64,000 bases of DNA from Primulina eburnea (taxonomy: Eukaryota; Streptophyta; Magnoliopsida; Lamiales; Gesneriaceae), in contig NC_133116.1 of NCBI RefSeq assembly GCF_022965805.1, positions 1,240,001 to 1,304,000 of the forward strand, in the 5' to 3' direction. Positions 23,485-36,400 of this stretch are shown here, piece by piece; position 1 is the first letter of the stretch; every line of letters starts with the position of its first letter. The notes beneath the pieces are model-generated. The model made no database searches and was not told where the DNA came from. It saw nothing but the letters and a program-made list of their open reading frames with translations. The translations under genes were made by a program, and so were the position numbers.

Positions 23485-23632
23485 TTTGTAAGACGATATC
23501 ACATATCTTTATTCGTGAGATAGGTCAACTTTGCTCATATTTACAATAAAAATGATATTTTTGACATAACAAGTAATATTTTTTCTATTTGACTCAAATA
23601 TCTAACAAAATTGATTCATAAGACCGTTTATT
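23485..23632 (+). repeat. Degenerate relative of the GAGAC-type MITE family
   Basis: Shows the same plan as the 182-bp MITEs: gtaagacgat opening, attcgtgagat, atttacaataaaaa, a gacataa/aatatttttt block and a closing ataagaccg. It is much diverged and closest to the fragment at 39.04-39.18 kb. Possibly a second subfamily. Confidence 0.5.
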
Positions 23633-24026
23633 AAAAAAATAGTGAATGTGATAAAAACAAGTTGCGGGAGGGAAAATTAATTATATGAACCAAAATCCGA
23701 GGCTTCATCTGATATTTTATTTAACATGCCCAAATATTAAAAATTATAGAAAGGAAATTCATATACAATTTAAATTTTGTAGAAGCAATACACAAATATA
23801 TGCCGACACTGTGATTGATTTAACTAATAATTGAGTGAAACTAAAATATTCGGAGTCAAATTCATTAATTAAATAATTAAAATATAATGAACGAACGTTG
23901 AGAGTTCATGGATGTTCCAAGTCCTTTTATGTATGCAAAGAGATGTACGTCAATTTTAGCACCTAATTTACAGATGGCACAAATGTCTAGTCTTTAAAAC
24001 AATTAATTTACTTATGATATCAATGT

Positions 24027-24226
24027 CCAAAATTAGGCAAAAACTTGTGTGAGACGGTCTCACGGGTCAAATTTGTGAGACGGATCTCTTATTTGGGTCA
24101 CCCATGAAAAAGTATTACTTTTTATGCTAAGAGTATTACTTTTTATTGTGAATATGGGTAGGGTTGACCCGTCTCACGGATTATGACCTGTGAGACGGTC
24201 TCACATGAGACTCACTCGCAAAATTA
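24027..24226 (+). repeat. MITE (182 bp), well preserved copy
   Basis: Element 24036-24217, beginning GGCAAAAACTTGTGTGAGAC and ending GAGACTCACTC. It is flanked by near-identical 9-mers (CCAAAATTA on the left, GCAAAATTA on the right). Its length equals the copy at 3.9 kb, and the two are almost identical. Confidence 0.8.
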
Positions 24227-26873
24227 ATATCCAAACCATTTTGACAAAATATTGTCATATTTAACAGTAGAGGTAGAAATTAAATATTTTAAATTGTGTC
24301 GAAGCTTAAACATCACGTTACGATCGTTCTATTGATATATAAACAATTATCACACCAAACACAAGAGTCGACTTCCCATTTTCAAAATCATGTTATTTTC
24401 TGATTTGGCTACTCCTACTGGTCCACAGTCGATCTCAGAAGTAGAAAGAAAGGGATCCAAAATTTGAAAAAGCGAGTTCTAGATTATATATAAAATGATT
24501 ACTCCATTAAAAACGAAAATAGTTGGGGAAAATCTTCAACTTCTCATACCAAATGAATCTTAAGGAGTATTTGAGAGAGTCTATAGAAGCACTTTTTGGT
24601 TTTTAGTTGGATAAAAGTTCTTTTGAGTATTTATGAATATCTATTTCTACTTCAACTTCAGTAATTTTTAACAACAAAAAGAAAACACAAAAGTATGATA
24701 TATTTTTTTGTTTTCTCTTTTTTGATAATTGATAATGATTTTAAATTATAATTTCACATTTATATGCTTAAAAAACTTGTCATATATTACAATTGCCCTC
24801 AATTACTTTATAAAAAATATTTTTATTTTTTATGATTTTCATTTGCATAATTTATATATTAACATATTTTGTGCATTTACATAAATTTTCATTTGTTTAT
24901 ATCAATCTTGTATATATTTTCAAAATCATATTATAAAAAAGGTAAATTAATTCTGATACAAAATATTTCAAAATTCAATAACAATTGTATATATAGACTG
25001 ATTGTTGATGATGTGAGTACCAAAAATTAGATAATTAAAATAGATAAGTGTTAAATATATTATTGTCAGTCATTTTATTAAAAAATAAATTTGAAAGTAA
25101 TTTTTTTCCAAACATTCAACTTTAACTTGTATTAGTTCTGAAATTTTATTTTCACGCATTATCTGTTTTTGATTCTCACACATTTATTTATAATCTCTAA
25201 AATAATCACTTTACCATAAGTAGAAGTTATTCCAAAAAATCCCTTAATTTAGATCCGAGTAAATGGTCCTGTCATGTGCCAACCACAATAGATGCACCTA
25301 AAAATGATTATACAATATTTTGTGGATTTTTCATCGAACAAATCAGTACAATATATATTTTCAACGATTCATGCCTAACAACAAAATTATTAAGCATTAT
25401 CTTCTTCTGAATAAATTAGATTGATTTGTCATGAAAGATTTATATATAAATCAAATTTAATTTAATATTTTGCACACGATTGTCAATTCTCTATTCTAAT
25501 TAGGTGACCAAGAAAAGCTACAATATCGTGTTTGGAATTATATTATATATGATTGAGCGAACCCATTTGTTAGTCCGTGGTTTACCCACTACTTGATGAA
25601 TGGTAGCATATGCGGGTTTTATCGTTATAAAAAAAATTATTTTAATGAATCAAAATTTATGTTTTTGGTAAATAGATAAAATTTGTAATTTTATGTCAAA
25701 GATGGAAATTGTTTTTACACGTTCTTATTTTAGGGAAATAGGAAAAAAATCAACATGTCTTAAATTAATTGGTCCATGTACCAAACATGTTTTGTTAAAT
25801 GAAATAATCAATTATGTAAATAATAATATGTTTATTATCAGACGACGAATATATATTGAAAATGTAATTGTTCTAGATTCATAATTTTAAAATCTGTAAA
25901 ATTTTATGTTCGTCGCTAAATTAAATATTAAATGGATTACTGATTATTAATATCAATAATTAAATCAATTATGATTGAGCTATGATTTTTGAGTGGTTGA
26001 TCGGTCAGATATTATCACAAAGACCTTTTAACCATATATCGTAATAAATTATTTTAGTTTATATCTGCTACAAGATAATTTGTACTAGAACTTGTTCGTT
26101 TCTAAAATGTTTCGTCACATAAAATATAATTGTTATTTGCTCAATTGAGAGAGTTGTTGGAGGAATTAAATTATTATTAGTTTTACACTTTTACGAGTCG
26201 GTGGTATTCAATAATATATATCAAATATTAATTTATTGAGAGATCAAATATGGGCATCGAATGGACACATCTGGTAAAAAAAATAGTATGTAGGAATAAC
26301 AAATTAAGATTAGTCCCGCCAAAGTTTTTTTTTAAGAATAAAAAGTGTTTTGATAAATGAATGTCGAGAAATTGACAAATTAATATACGAGCTATTGAGA
26401 AATTGATGTATGGATTATTGTAAATGACTTAATGATATATGAAACTATTATAAATAAACTAATTGATTCCGACTTTAATAATATATGTGTGGTTCTGACG
26501 ATCGAAAACCTATGCCACTTGGTTTTGATATATCTAATAAACTTTGTTGTTTTTCGACTTGTATTTTAATTGAAATCTAAAAATAAAAATATTTTATTAT
26601 ATTTTTATCAATTAAAATATATTTCTACATATCAATGATTTAATTATTGAGTTAATTTTTATTAATATAACTATAATACCAAAATAAGTTTAACATAGAT
26701 ATAGAAAAAATTAATGTGTATTTACCATTTTTTTTCTATGTACTGTAATTGAATATATAATTTATTAGTTAATAATTATAAAATTTTTTAATATAATTTT
26801 ATTCAATCAAATAATCTTGAAAAATAAAATTTGCATCTAATTGAATTTAATAAAAATAATTGGATTTAAAATC
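24227..26873. other. Very AT-rich spacer
   Basis: No gene, RNA or repeat that I can name. The 63-codon frame at 25693 has no recognisable motif. Confidence 0.5.
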
Positions 26874-27494
26874 TAATTAAACTCGGGCTAAAAAAATCTA
26901 ATCTATATAGCGACGATTTTAGAAATACCGTCGCCGATCCAAATCGGCGACGGATTTTGCATAACCTTTGCTGATCTAGATCGGCGACGGGTTTTGTGGT
27001 CCCGTCGCTAGTATAGCGAGGGTTTTTCTTTAATGTCTCTATATAGTGATGACTGTGGCAAAACAGTCGCTTATTAAATTAAGCGACGGTTTTTACACGG
27101 TCGCTATATAGCAACGGGTTTTAATTACACCGTCGTCTGTTTAATTGAGCGACGGTTTATGAAAATTTGTCGCTATATTAGCGACGGTTTGATACAAGAC
27201 CGTCGCTTTTGTTTTACCCGTTGAACAAAATAGCGACGGGTGTGTGGAACAGTCGCAATAATAGCGACTGTTTTTTAGAAATCGTGGCTATATAGCGACG
27301 GGTTTTATAAAACCGTGGCTATTGTAGCGACGGTAATATAAAACCGTGGCTATAATTTAAAAGGCGACGGTTTATTTAAAAACCGTCGCTATATAGCCAC
27401 GGTTTTATAAAAACCGTCGCTAAATGAGCGACGGTTTTTATAAAAGCGTCGCTAATCCTTCCGTTTTTTTGTTTAATTAAACTCGGGCTAAAAA
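26874..27494. mobile_element. GCGACGG-rich, CACTA-like non-autonomous element between 21-bp direct repeats
   Basis: Between 26895 and 27465 there are at least ten GCGACGG motifs and five or more reverse-complement CCGTCGC motifs, mostly joined through TTTTATAAAA-type spacers so that neighbours can form hairpins. Such GCGACGGTTTT arrays are, as I recall, subterminal repeats of En/Spm (CACTA) elements. I do not see the usual CACTA terminal motif. The block is bracketed by a perfect 21-base direct repeat (includes AATTAAACTCGGGCTAAAA) at 26874-26894 and 27474-27494, exactly 600 bp apart. No coding capacity. Confidence 0.6.
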
Positions 27495-30400
27495 TGACTT
27501 TTTCAGTTGGATAATGGGCAAATTAAATCAACTACAATAGTTTATATATCAATTTGTCAATATACCGATTGTTCGTGTACCAAAAGAACTTCTACTTTTT
27601 AATTAGGAGATATGTTAATTGTTATAATTTGTTATAACTCGTCGTAAACTTATGATCTTGTGACCTAACTCATTATAGATATTTTATATATATTATATGA
27701 TGAGAAGCAGTATATTGCATTTATTTTAAATTTGTTTTTATCGATACATATTGTTCGACTATGTCCAAGAAATAAGAAATATAATACATTTTTTTTAAAT
27801 AATGTATTATTGAAATGATGTTGAATTTCGTACTGTAATATCTGTTATCTGTAGCCCACTAACATGTTTCCCAATCTCCAAGAACTAATTGATTAGCAAA
27901 AATCACCTAGGTTCAACTGCATTTAACTTATTATATATGTAATATGCATGAATATTTTAAATTTATGGGAGTAATTTCATTACGTCATATGATCTTTTCT
28001 AGGTTTAAACGCAATAATTTGCCTGTAAATTCAAGATATTAAGCAAAAATAATTTAAATGACACATATTATTAATTTTTACCAGTTCTGCACTTGCAGTT
28101 TATTTTATTTCAGGAAGAATTAGTGCTTTGTTTTATTGATTTCGTCAAACCACACATTTAATTTGATGTTTTCCACGAACCCAATATGAACTTGCCATTT
28201 GTTTCGAATTTGTCAAAATTTGACCCATACGGCCATACCTGATACCGTACTTTATAAATTATATTAATGTGCTGCCATATTATTTTAAATATTTATATTA
28301 ACTGATACAGCAGGCATCAAGCTAATCAATGGAATAATACATTGCTTTGTGGATCGAGTAATCAATTAATAGTACATGTATTCGTTATCTAATAAAGAAC
28401 TCGATAAAACAATCTACTTAATTATAAGTATACAAAATATTAAAATAAATTGGTATGATCCATATATATATAGAAATTCAGACCAATTAACTCTTCTGTC
28501 ACAGATAGAAGATTGTTCAAGCAAATCCACTAAACTTCAATATTGTTACAATCGTACAAGACTTATTCAAATAAAATACACATTTCTTTTTAGTAACGCT
28601 TATATGACGAACACATTCAATAGACTCCACTTGACGAACATTATTTGTCTTCAACTTCGCATTGATTGAACTCTTTTTGAAATTGTGGATTGTTCTTTAT
28701 GGAAATCATAGTCTTTCTCTTCAAGAATGAGAATATATGTGTACTTGACAAGCAATTGAAACTCTCAAAACATAACGATAAAGTGGAATTATCAATAGCT
28801 TGTCTATAAATATGTCATGAAACAGAATAAAAAGTTTCGTTATTCTTTACAAAAGATCGTTCACAACCTTCAATACTCTCCAAACCAATTTTTTTTTTTT
28901 TTGCGATTTTCTTTAAAAAAAATTAAATAATAAAGCCAACCAAAAATAACATTCACGCTTGTTTTGAATCCGTAAACCATTTGCACAGTTAATGCTGATC
29001 GATTCCTGCAGTCTCGCATTTTTACTTTGTAAAATATTCTTAATTGACTTCGTACATATTAGTACGTAAAATTAAACTTGATCAAGTCTTAATTAATTTC
29101 GTACTTAAAAAAATTAACCATCAACCAGTCCTTTAATTGTAGTTTAATTTTATAGTCTACAGTAAACGGAGGAAGCTTCAAAACTACAAAGTCAACATAT
29201 TTTTATTAAAATAAGTTATTCACTGTGGACTCCTCGAAGTGCGAGGTTTGATTCGTTCTTCTAATGATTTACGTAATCTTATAATTATTAATCACCGGCT
29301 CCGAACAATACATTCATAAATTGCTCATTCTTTACCGCTGCCTAACTTTTCTGTAATATAAGAAAATATTCGCCAAACTTTAAAATTTCGATGAACCTGG
29401 AGATTATTTTCGTTCTTTTTGCCTAAATTTTTCCGCCATTCTTGAAACTAAGGGGAGCCTTTTCCTCACTTTTGTGGGGATGCGCATATATATTATAATT
29501 CTTGGAAAGTTTAATTTACTGTGCTTCTAAAAGAAGTCGCTTAATCTGAGAATGGCAGTTTAATTTGATAGTACGTAATGTAATTAATATATGCGATTAG
29601 ATGTATAATTGTATTTGTTCGATGTAACGCAATGATAAATTTAGTTATCGAGTAGAAAATATTATATTAAAATATTTTATGATAACATGCCATTCATCTA
29701 CCTAAAAACATAGAAGTTGAAATATTGATTGTGATACAATTACGATTATTATTATTTTTACTGTGCAACATACATTCCATGTAAATTTTTTTTTAAAAAA
29801 AAATAGATTATCTGAATATTATGAGGTTCCACATTTTTATTTGGGAATATTGTGAGTGTATACTGAAATGAGTGATCTTCTGTAGAGTTCCCACGCGTCA
29901 AGATGCTGACGTTGAACTACTTGATCTGGTTGACAGTAAAAAAGTGACGCTAAATCTTAATGAGTAATATTATCTCTGATGAGACATGACTATCGGTAGG
30001 AAAATGATAATGCCGATTTCTAAAGGATATTAGAAAGCACCTGCAGATACACGACACGCACATCTCCATACCCATTTGCCTAACAAACCGACCAATCGGC
30101 ATCCAAATAAGTTCACTCTGTGCTGTCACCACCAGTATACGGAAATAAAGGTCATCTAAGTAGTGCATTCTTTGCTGACAACAATATAAAAAAAATAAAA
30201 TTGTGGCTTGACTGATGGCTATAAATTTTAGCATTAGTGGTAAACGTTTAATCTTAACATTAAACATAAAATTCCACAATTCATAATAAAATAGGAATAA
30301 TTTAATAGACATCGATCATAGTCAGCTACCCGTTCTAGTACAATTTTTGTTTTCCTGTGTGGTATTTTAATTGTTGCGTAATATTATTCAGGAAAATCAA

Positions 30401-30820
30401 CTTTAATATTATTGTTCATGTGTTGGGTAGATTGTGATATAGGACGATTGAAAACATTTTAAAATCAGATATAAGTAATTAATTCCATCACATGAATATT
30501 TCATAAGTATAAAAAATATACATAATATTATTTTTAAGTTAATTTGAATATGTAGCTAACTATGAAAAATAGTCATATTCATTATATATTCCCTAGTAAA
30601 TATACATTTTTATCGAATACGACTTTGTTTTTCTATTATGCACTTGATAATCCATCAAATCTTATTAGATTTATTTATTTATTTTGAAAAGCATGAAACA
30701 AATAGAAACTTATCTATTATTTAAAACAAACACTCAACAACAAAGTAAAGAAAAATACAATAAACTTTTCTGCAAAAATAAAGAAAACATAGAAAGATAA
30801 TATTGTGTAGCTACAAACAA
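27495..30820. other. AT-rich spacer, no supported gene
   Basis: About 3.3 kb with only chance open frames. The longest, 120 codons at 30312-29950 (-), has no motif I recognise and strongly AT-biased flanks. A few homopolymer runs (near 28890 and 29789). Confidence 0.5.
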
Positions 30821-31845
30821 GAGTAGGTAGATATTGAGATGGTCTCACGGATCTTTATTCGTAAAGTAGATCTCACAAATCTTTATTTGTGTGACTGGTC
30901 AACCTGTCGTGACCCGTTCCAGAATCACCTACTAATCAAGAATTAAGCATGCAATTAACTTAATTAATAACAATCAGAGATAATTGCGGAAAAGGCCAAC
31001 AAACGATAGTTATACAACCTAATCTAAATCCAGAACAACTCGAACTAAAATGAAAATATGCGGTACAACCATATGGAAACAAAACAGTACTGAAGAACTA
31101 ACTCAATCGGCTACTCAACGTCCTCCTCATCCTCCTCCTGAGCCATCCAACCTGAGGCCTGTCCCGTGGGAATGGGATGTCCAAGATAAACAAAACCGAG
31201 GACGTGAGCGATAAGAACGCCCAGTACAAAAGCATGAGTATACAAGCCTATATGAAATGCACATGCTATGATATGATACCAGGGTAGTCAAGAAACAGGA
31301 GTCACAAAAGATCTCAATATGCTCAGTCTAGAGGCGCCAAGTGGATAGTGCCGCGCGGTACTCCTCTGGGTCACTGCATCCACTACAAGATCAGACGTGG
31401 ACCTAAAATGTCCCGGATCACCGAAGCCCTCCGGACCCGTCGGCCACTGTGTACTCTCGGTGTCCATGCGTCCACAAGACAGGGCTGAGCGGCCCCACAA
31501 GATATAGCTTATCTCGAAAGAGATACAGCTCAACAATAAAGGCTATCTCGAAAGAGATACGGCTCAAGATGAAATGTAATATGCAGCAATAAGCGTGACA
31601 TAATAGCATGCATCATATGACATATATCAATGCAGCAAATAATCATGCAACACATATAAGAATGTATACTCGACCAGGATATCTCGGATAGTACTTTCGT
31701 ACCTCTAGTAAAGCAATCCTAGTCCACAGGAAATCCTATCAATCGGGTCTAGTCCGTCGTCTGCCCTGACGATACTGAGCTCCCTGACTGCCCTTCTCGG
31801 ACCGTCGGCTATGCCCGGCTGCTCTGTCCGGGCTGCTCTGTCCTT

Positions 31846-32045
31846 CCCGGGTTGCTCTTCCCTTCCTGGGCTGATCTTCCCTTTCTGGCTGCTCTTCCCT
31901 CCCCGGGCTGATCTTCCCTTCCCGGGCTGATCTTCCCTTCCCGGGCTGCTCTTCCCTTCCTGGCTGATCTTCCCTTCCCGGGCTGCTCTTCCCTTCCCGG
32001 GCTGCTCTTCCCTTCCTGTCTGCTCTTCTCTTCCCGGGCTGATCT
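31846..32045. repeat. 19-bp minisatellite inside the gypsy LTR
   Basis: Units of the type CCCGGGCTGATCTTCCCTT, with GCT/GAT variants and some shortened copies, repeat roughly ten times. A second shorter array lies at about 32352-32455. Both arrays recur in the other LTR (about 38185-38384 and 38691-38794). Confidence 0.85.
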
Positions 32046-32106
32046 AGAGAGCTAAAACTTGCATTTAAAGACACAGTACCCTCTCCACAATGAGAAATCC
32101 CATGGC

Positions 32107-32116
32107 CTATTTATAG
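32107..32116 (-). promoter_or_regulatory. TATA box in the gypsy LTR
   Basis: The minus strand reads CTATAAATAG, followed downstream by the array region. The same site lies in the 5' LTR at 38446-38455, where it would drive the genomic RNA. Confidence 0.6.
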
Positions 32117-32567
32117 ACCTCAGCCTGCATGAACGTGTCAACCAAATCCCATGCATCCGGACATCTGACGCTAGGCAGCATGCACAAAGACACCTCACCT
32201 TACATGCATGAACGTGTCAATCAAATCCCATGCATCCGGACACCTGTCGCTAGGCAACATGCACAAAGACACCTCACCTTACCTGCATGAACGTGTCCAA
32301 CAGTTACCATGCACTTGACACCTGCCCGGCAGGCGTGTCAACCAAATACTATTCCCGGGCTGCTCTTCCCTTCCTGGGCTGCTCTTCCCTTCCCGGGCTG
32401 CTCTTCCCTTCCCGGGCTAATCTTCCCTTCCCGGGCTGCTCTTCCCTTCCCTTCCTGGCTACACCTCGGCTTACTCACACGAACTCTAAAGCCAAAATAC
32501 ACATGATTTACTTAATTAAAGATACTTAATCATGTTTATTTAAATAAATAGGATTCGGGCTACTACA

Positions 32568-32580
32568 TTCTCCCCCACTT
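32568..32580 (-). other. Polypurine tract of the gypsy element
   Basis: The minus strand reads AAGTGGGGGAGAA directly before the 3' LTR, the expected plus-strand priming site. Confidence 0.85.
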
Positions 32581-32728
32581 AAAAAGATTTCGTCCTCGAA
32601 ATCAGGCTAGAAGAAGAACGAAACGAAATCACAGCATCGATAAACAACTTAAATACTGTTGATTACAACCGAGGTTTGGTTTACAACGGAAAAACACACA
32701 TACCTCCATAGTACAACTACAGTACAAC

Positions 32729-33445
32729 TCAAAAGAGCTCTGGATGCTCTGAACGCATACGGCTCTCTAATTCCCAAGTGGCTTCTTCAGTGCCTCTGCG
32801 CTGCCACTGAATTAAGACAAGAGGAATGATCTTATTCCGCAACACCTTGTCTTTGCGATCGAGAATCCGAACTGGTCGTTCCACGTAAGACAAATCCGAA
32901 TCAAGTTGAACTTCAGAGGGATGTAAGATGTGAGACTCATCTGCTACATATCGTCTCAACAAAGATACGTGGAACACATCATGAATACTTGATAGGTACG
33001 GCGGCAATGCAAGTCTGTAAGCCAAATTTCCCACGCTTTCCAATATCTCAAATGGACCAATAAATCTTGGAGACAGCTTACCCTTGAGACCAAATCTCAA
33101 AATCCTGCGAAAAGGCGAAACTCGGAGAAACACTTTCTCACCTGGCTGAAATTGAAGAGGTCGACGCTTGGTGTTCGCATAACTAGCCTGTCGATCCTGA
33201 GCAGTCTTAATCCGTTTCTTGATTACTGCAACTTTATCAATAGCCTGCTGGACTAACTCTGGTCCCTCAACATGTCGTTCCCCAACTTCGTCCCAGAATA
33301 ATGGAGTACGACAACGTCGTCCATACAACGCCTCAAATGGTGCCATACCAATACTACGATGATAGCTGTTGTTGTACGCGAACTCAATCAAAGGCAACTG
33401 CTCTTGCCAAGCGGGTCCGAAATCCATAACACAAGCTCGCAACAT
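32729..33445 (-). pseudogene. Gypsy integrase C-terminal half and chromodomain (shifted frame)
   Basis: A 238-codon frame following the break in the main polyprotein. It holds the end of the integrase core (FAYNNSYHRSIGMAPFEALY), the GPY/F-type region (KLSPRFIGPFEILESVGNLA), a HDVFHVSLLRRYV block and a short chromodomain (VLIQWQRRGTEEATWE) near its end. In intact relatives it continues the upstream frame without a break. It cannot be translated as part of the polyprotein here unless by frameshifting. Chromodomains steer integration to heterochromatin. Confidence 0.9.
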
Positions 33446-33449
33446 ATCC

Positions 33450-36400
33450 TCAAGTGTACGGATAGTCCTCTCTGACTGACCTGTCGGTCTCTGGATGATA
33501 AGCCGTACTCAAACTTAATGAAGTACCCAATGCTGACTGGAAACTACCCCAAAATCGTGAGGTAAAACGAGGATCTCTGTCACTAACAATACTGACTGGC
33601 ACTCCATGCAAACGTAAAATCTCTTGAATATATAATCGAGCCATACGATCGAAAGTGAAATCACGGTTATATGGCAGAAAATGAGCAGACTTGGTGAGTC
33701 GATCCACCACTACCCAAATAGCATCACTGTTCCTCGAAGACAATGGCAAGTGAGTAATGAAGTCCATCGCGATATGCTCCCACTTCCACTCAGGAATAGG
33801 TAAGTTCAACAATAATCCTCCCGGTCGACGGTGCTCTGCCTTAACCTGTTGACAAACTAGACACTTGGAGACAAACTGATAAATGCTGCGCTTCATCCCT
33901 TTCCACCAAAATCGTGTCCTCAAATCTTTATACATCTTGTTGCTTCCCGGATGAACACTCAACTTGCTTCGATGAGCCTGAGACAAGATCTCTTCCCTCA
34001 AAGTATCATCCTCTGGTACTACAACCCGATTAGACAAACACAGAAGACCATTAGACTGATAATGGAAATTGCTATCTCCACCAACCAACCGAGCTAATCT
34101 CTGAGTCTTGAGATCAGACATCTGGGCATCTCGAATCTGAGTGAACAACGTTGGCTCAGATAAAATGGTAGCAACACGAATGCTCTCCATACCTTTCCGA
34201 TGTTTGAACTTAAACCCCAACGAACAACAATCCTGGACAGCACTAGACATAGCATTGGTCTGAAGTGCAGAGGCTCTCACCTTGCGACTAAGAGCATCGG
34301 CTGTGAGATTCGCAGAACCTGGATGGTACTTGATCACACAGTCATAATCCTTAAGTAGATCCATCCAACGACGTTGTCTCATGTTCAACTCAGCCTGAGT
34401 GAACAGATACTTCAGACTCTTATGATCAGTAAAAATTTCAAACTGAACACCATACAAATAATGACGCCAGATCTTCAGCGCAAACACAATAGCTGCCAAC
34501 TCTAGATCATGGATAGGATACTTTTCCTCGTGAGATTTTAATTGTCTGGAAGCATAAGCGATCACATGACCATTCTGCGTCAACACACACCCTAAGCCTT
34601 GAAAGGAGGCATCGGTGTAAACACTGAAACCATCCGATCCTGACGGTAACGCCAAAACAGGTGCAGAAGTCAGAAGTCGACGAAGCTCTCTGAAACTATC
34701 TTCGCACTCAGATGACCACTCAAATGGAACATCCTTCCGAGTAAGTTGCGTCAATGGTCTAGCTACCTGAGAGAAATTCACGATGAAGCGACGATAATAC
34801 CCTGCCAGACCTAGAAAACTACGGATCTCGGCCACTGACGTCGGACGTGACCAATTCAGCACTGCCTCAATCTTACTAGGATCCACAGAAACTCCTTCCT
34901 TGGAAATCACATGACCAAGGAATACTACACGATTAATCCAGAACTCGCACTTACTCAGCTTAGCATACAATTGCTTCTCGCGAAGAATCTGCAACACAAT
35001 CCTCAAGTGATGGGTATGCTCTTCCACACTGTGAGAATAAATCAAGATATCGTCGATGAAAACCACAACAAACTGATCTAGACAATCCCGAAAGACTCGG
35101 TTCATCAGATCCATGAACACCGCTGGCGCATTTGTCAATCCGAATGGCATAACTAGAAACTCGTAATGCCCATATCGAGTACGAAATGCAGTCTTGGAAA
35201 TATCATCATCTCTGACTCTCATCTGATGATAACCCGATCGCAAGTCAATCTTGGAGTAAACAGAGGTACCCTGAAGCTGATCGAACAAGTCATCAATACG
35301 AGGTAATGGATACTTGTTTTTGATTGTCACACGATTCAGCTGGCGATAATCAATACACAATCGCATCGATCCATCCTTTTTCTTGACGAACAAGACTGGA
35401 GCTCCCCAAGGTGAAACACTCGGGCGAATATAACCTTTATTAAGAAGATCCTGCAATTGCTGCTTCAATTCCCTCATCTCTGACGGAGCTAGACGATAGG
35501 GGGCACGAGAAATCGGTGTAGTCCCTGGCATTAATTCGATGCCAAATTCCACATCTCTAATCGGAGGAAAACCAGGAATCTCATCTGGGAAAACATCAGG
35601 AAACTCACAAACCACTGGAATATCATCTGTATCAACATTACTTGTGGATGAATCAATCGCATAGATGAGGTAGCCTTCCCCACCCGACTCTAAAGCACGA
35701 CAGGCTTTCAGAGCAGATACCACTGGCATCGGAAGTCGCGCTCCCTCACCATAGAAAAACCAACTAGAGCTCTCAGTCGTACGAAACTGAACAAGCTTCT
35801 GGTAACAATCCACAGTAGCTCGGTAGGTAGTCAACAGATCTATACCCAGAATACAATCAAAATCTTCCATCTCTAGGATCATAAGATTCGCAGTCAACTC
35901 GTTGCCCTCAAAATCTAAAGGACAACCCATCACTAGACGTTTTGCTAACACCGAATGACCCATCGGAGTAAAAACGGAAAGAATGACGTCTAGAGAAACA
36001 TACGGTAACTTATGACGCTTAACAAATCGTGCAGAAATGAATGAATGTGATGCTCCGGTATCAATAAGAACAAAAGCAGGAATACCGCATAAACAAAAAG
36101 TACCTGCTATGACTCTCCCTGTCTCATCTGCAGCCTGATCCTGGTTCAGCGCAAATACCTGACCTTGGGCACGAGGTCGAAGGTTTAAACTACCCATTGC
36201 CTGACCCTGCATCCTTTGCTGAACAGTTGTCTGAGATCCGGAACCAGATCCTGCTCCACCTCGCAACTGAGGACAATTCTTTTTAAGATGACCCATCTCT
36301 CCGCACTGAAAACAAGCTCCCGCGGCTGATCGGCACTGCTCCGATGGATGATTCTTCCCACAATGCACACAAGAAAGTTTCTTACCAAAGCGAAAAACAC

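Larger units (their letters stand above)
30905..32567 (-). repeat. 3' LTR of the gypsy element
   Basis: Same length as its partner. The differences I read are at about 31177, 31901, 32168, 32361 and 32408. It contains the TATA box at 32107-32116 and two arrays of the 19-bp CCCGGGCTG unit. Confidence 0.95.

Noticed and set aside
29950..30312. 120-codon frame on the minus strand
   Set aside because: No domain, signal or homology that I recognise, in AT-rich DNA without promoter or splice signals.
31739..32074. 111-codon Arg/Glu/Gly-rich frame in the gypsy LTR, and its copy at 38078-38413
   Set aside because: Created by the 19-bp minisatellite inside the LTR. No evidence of a protein; kept only as a repeat finding.
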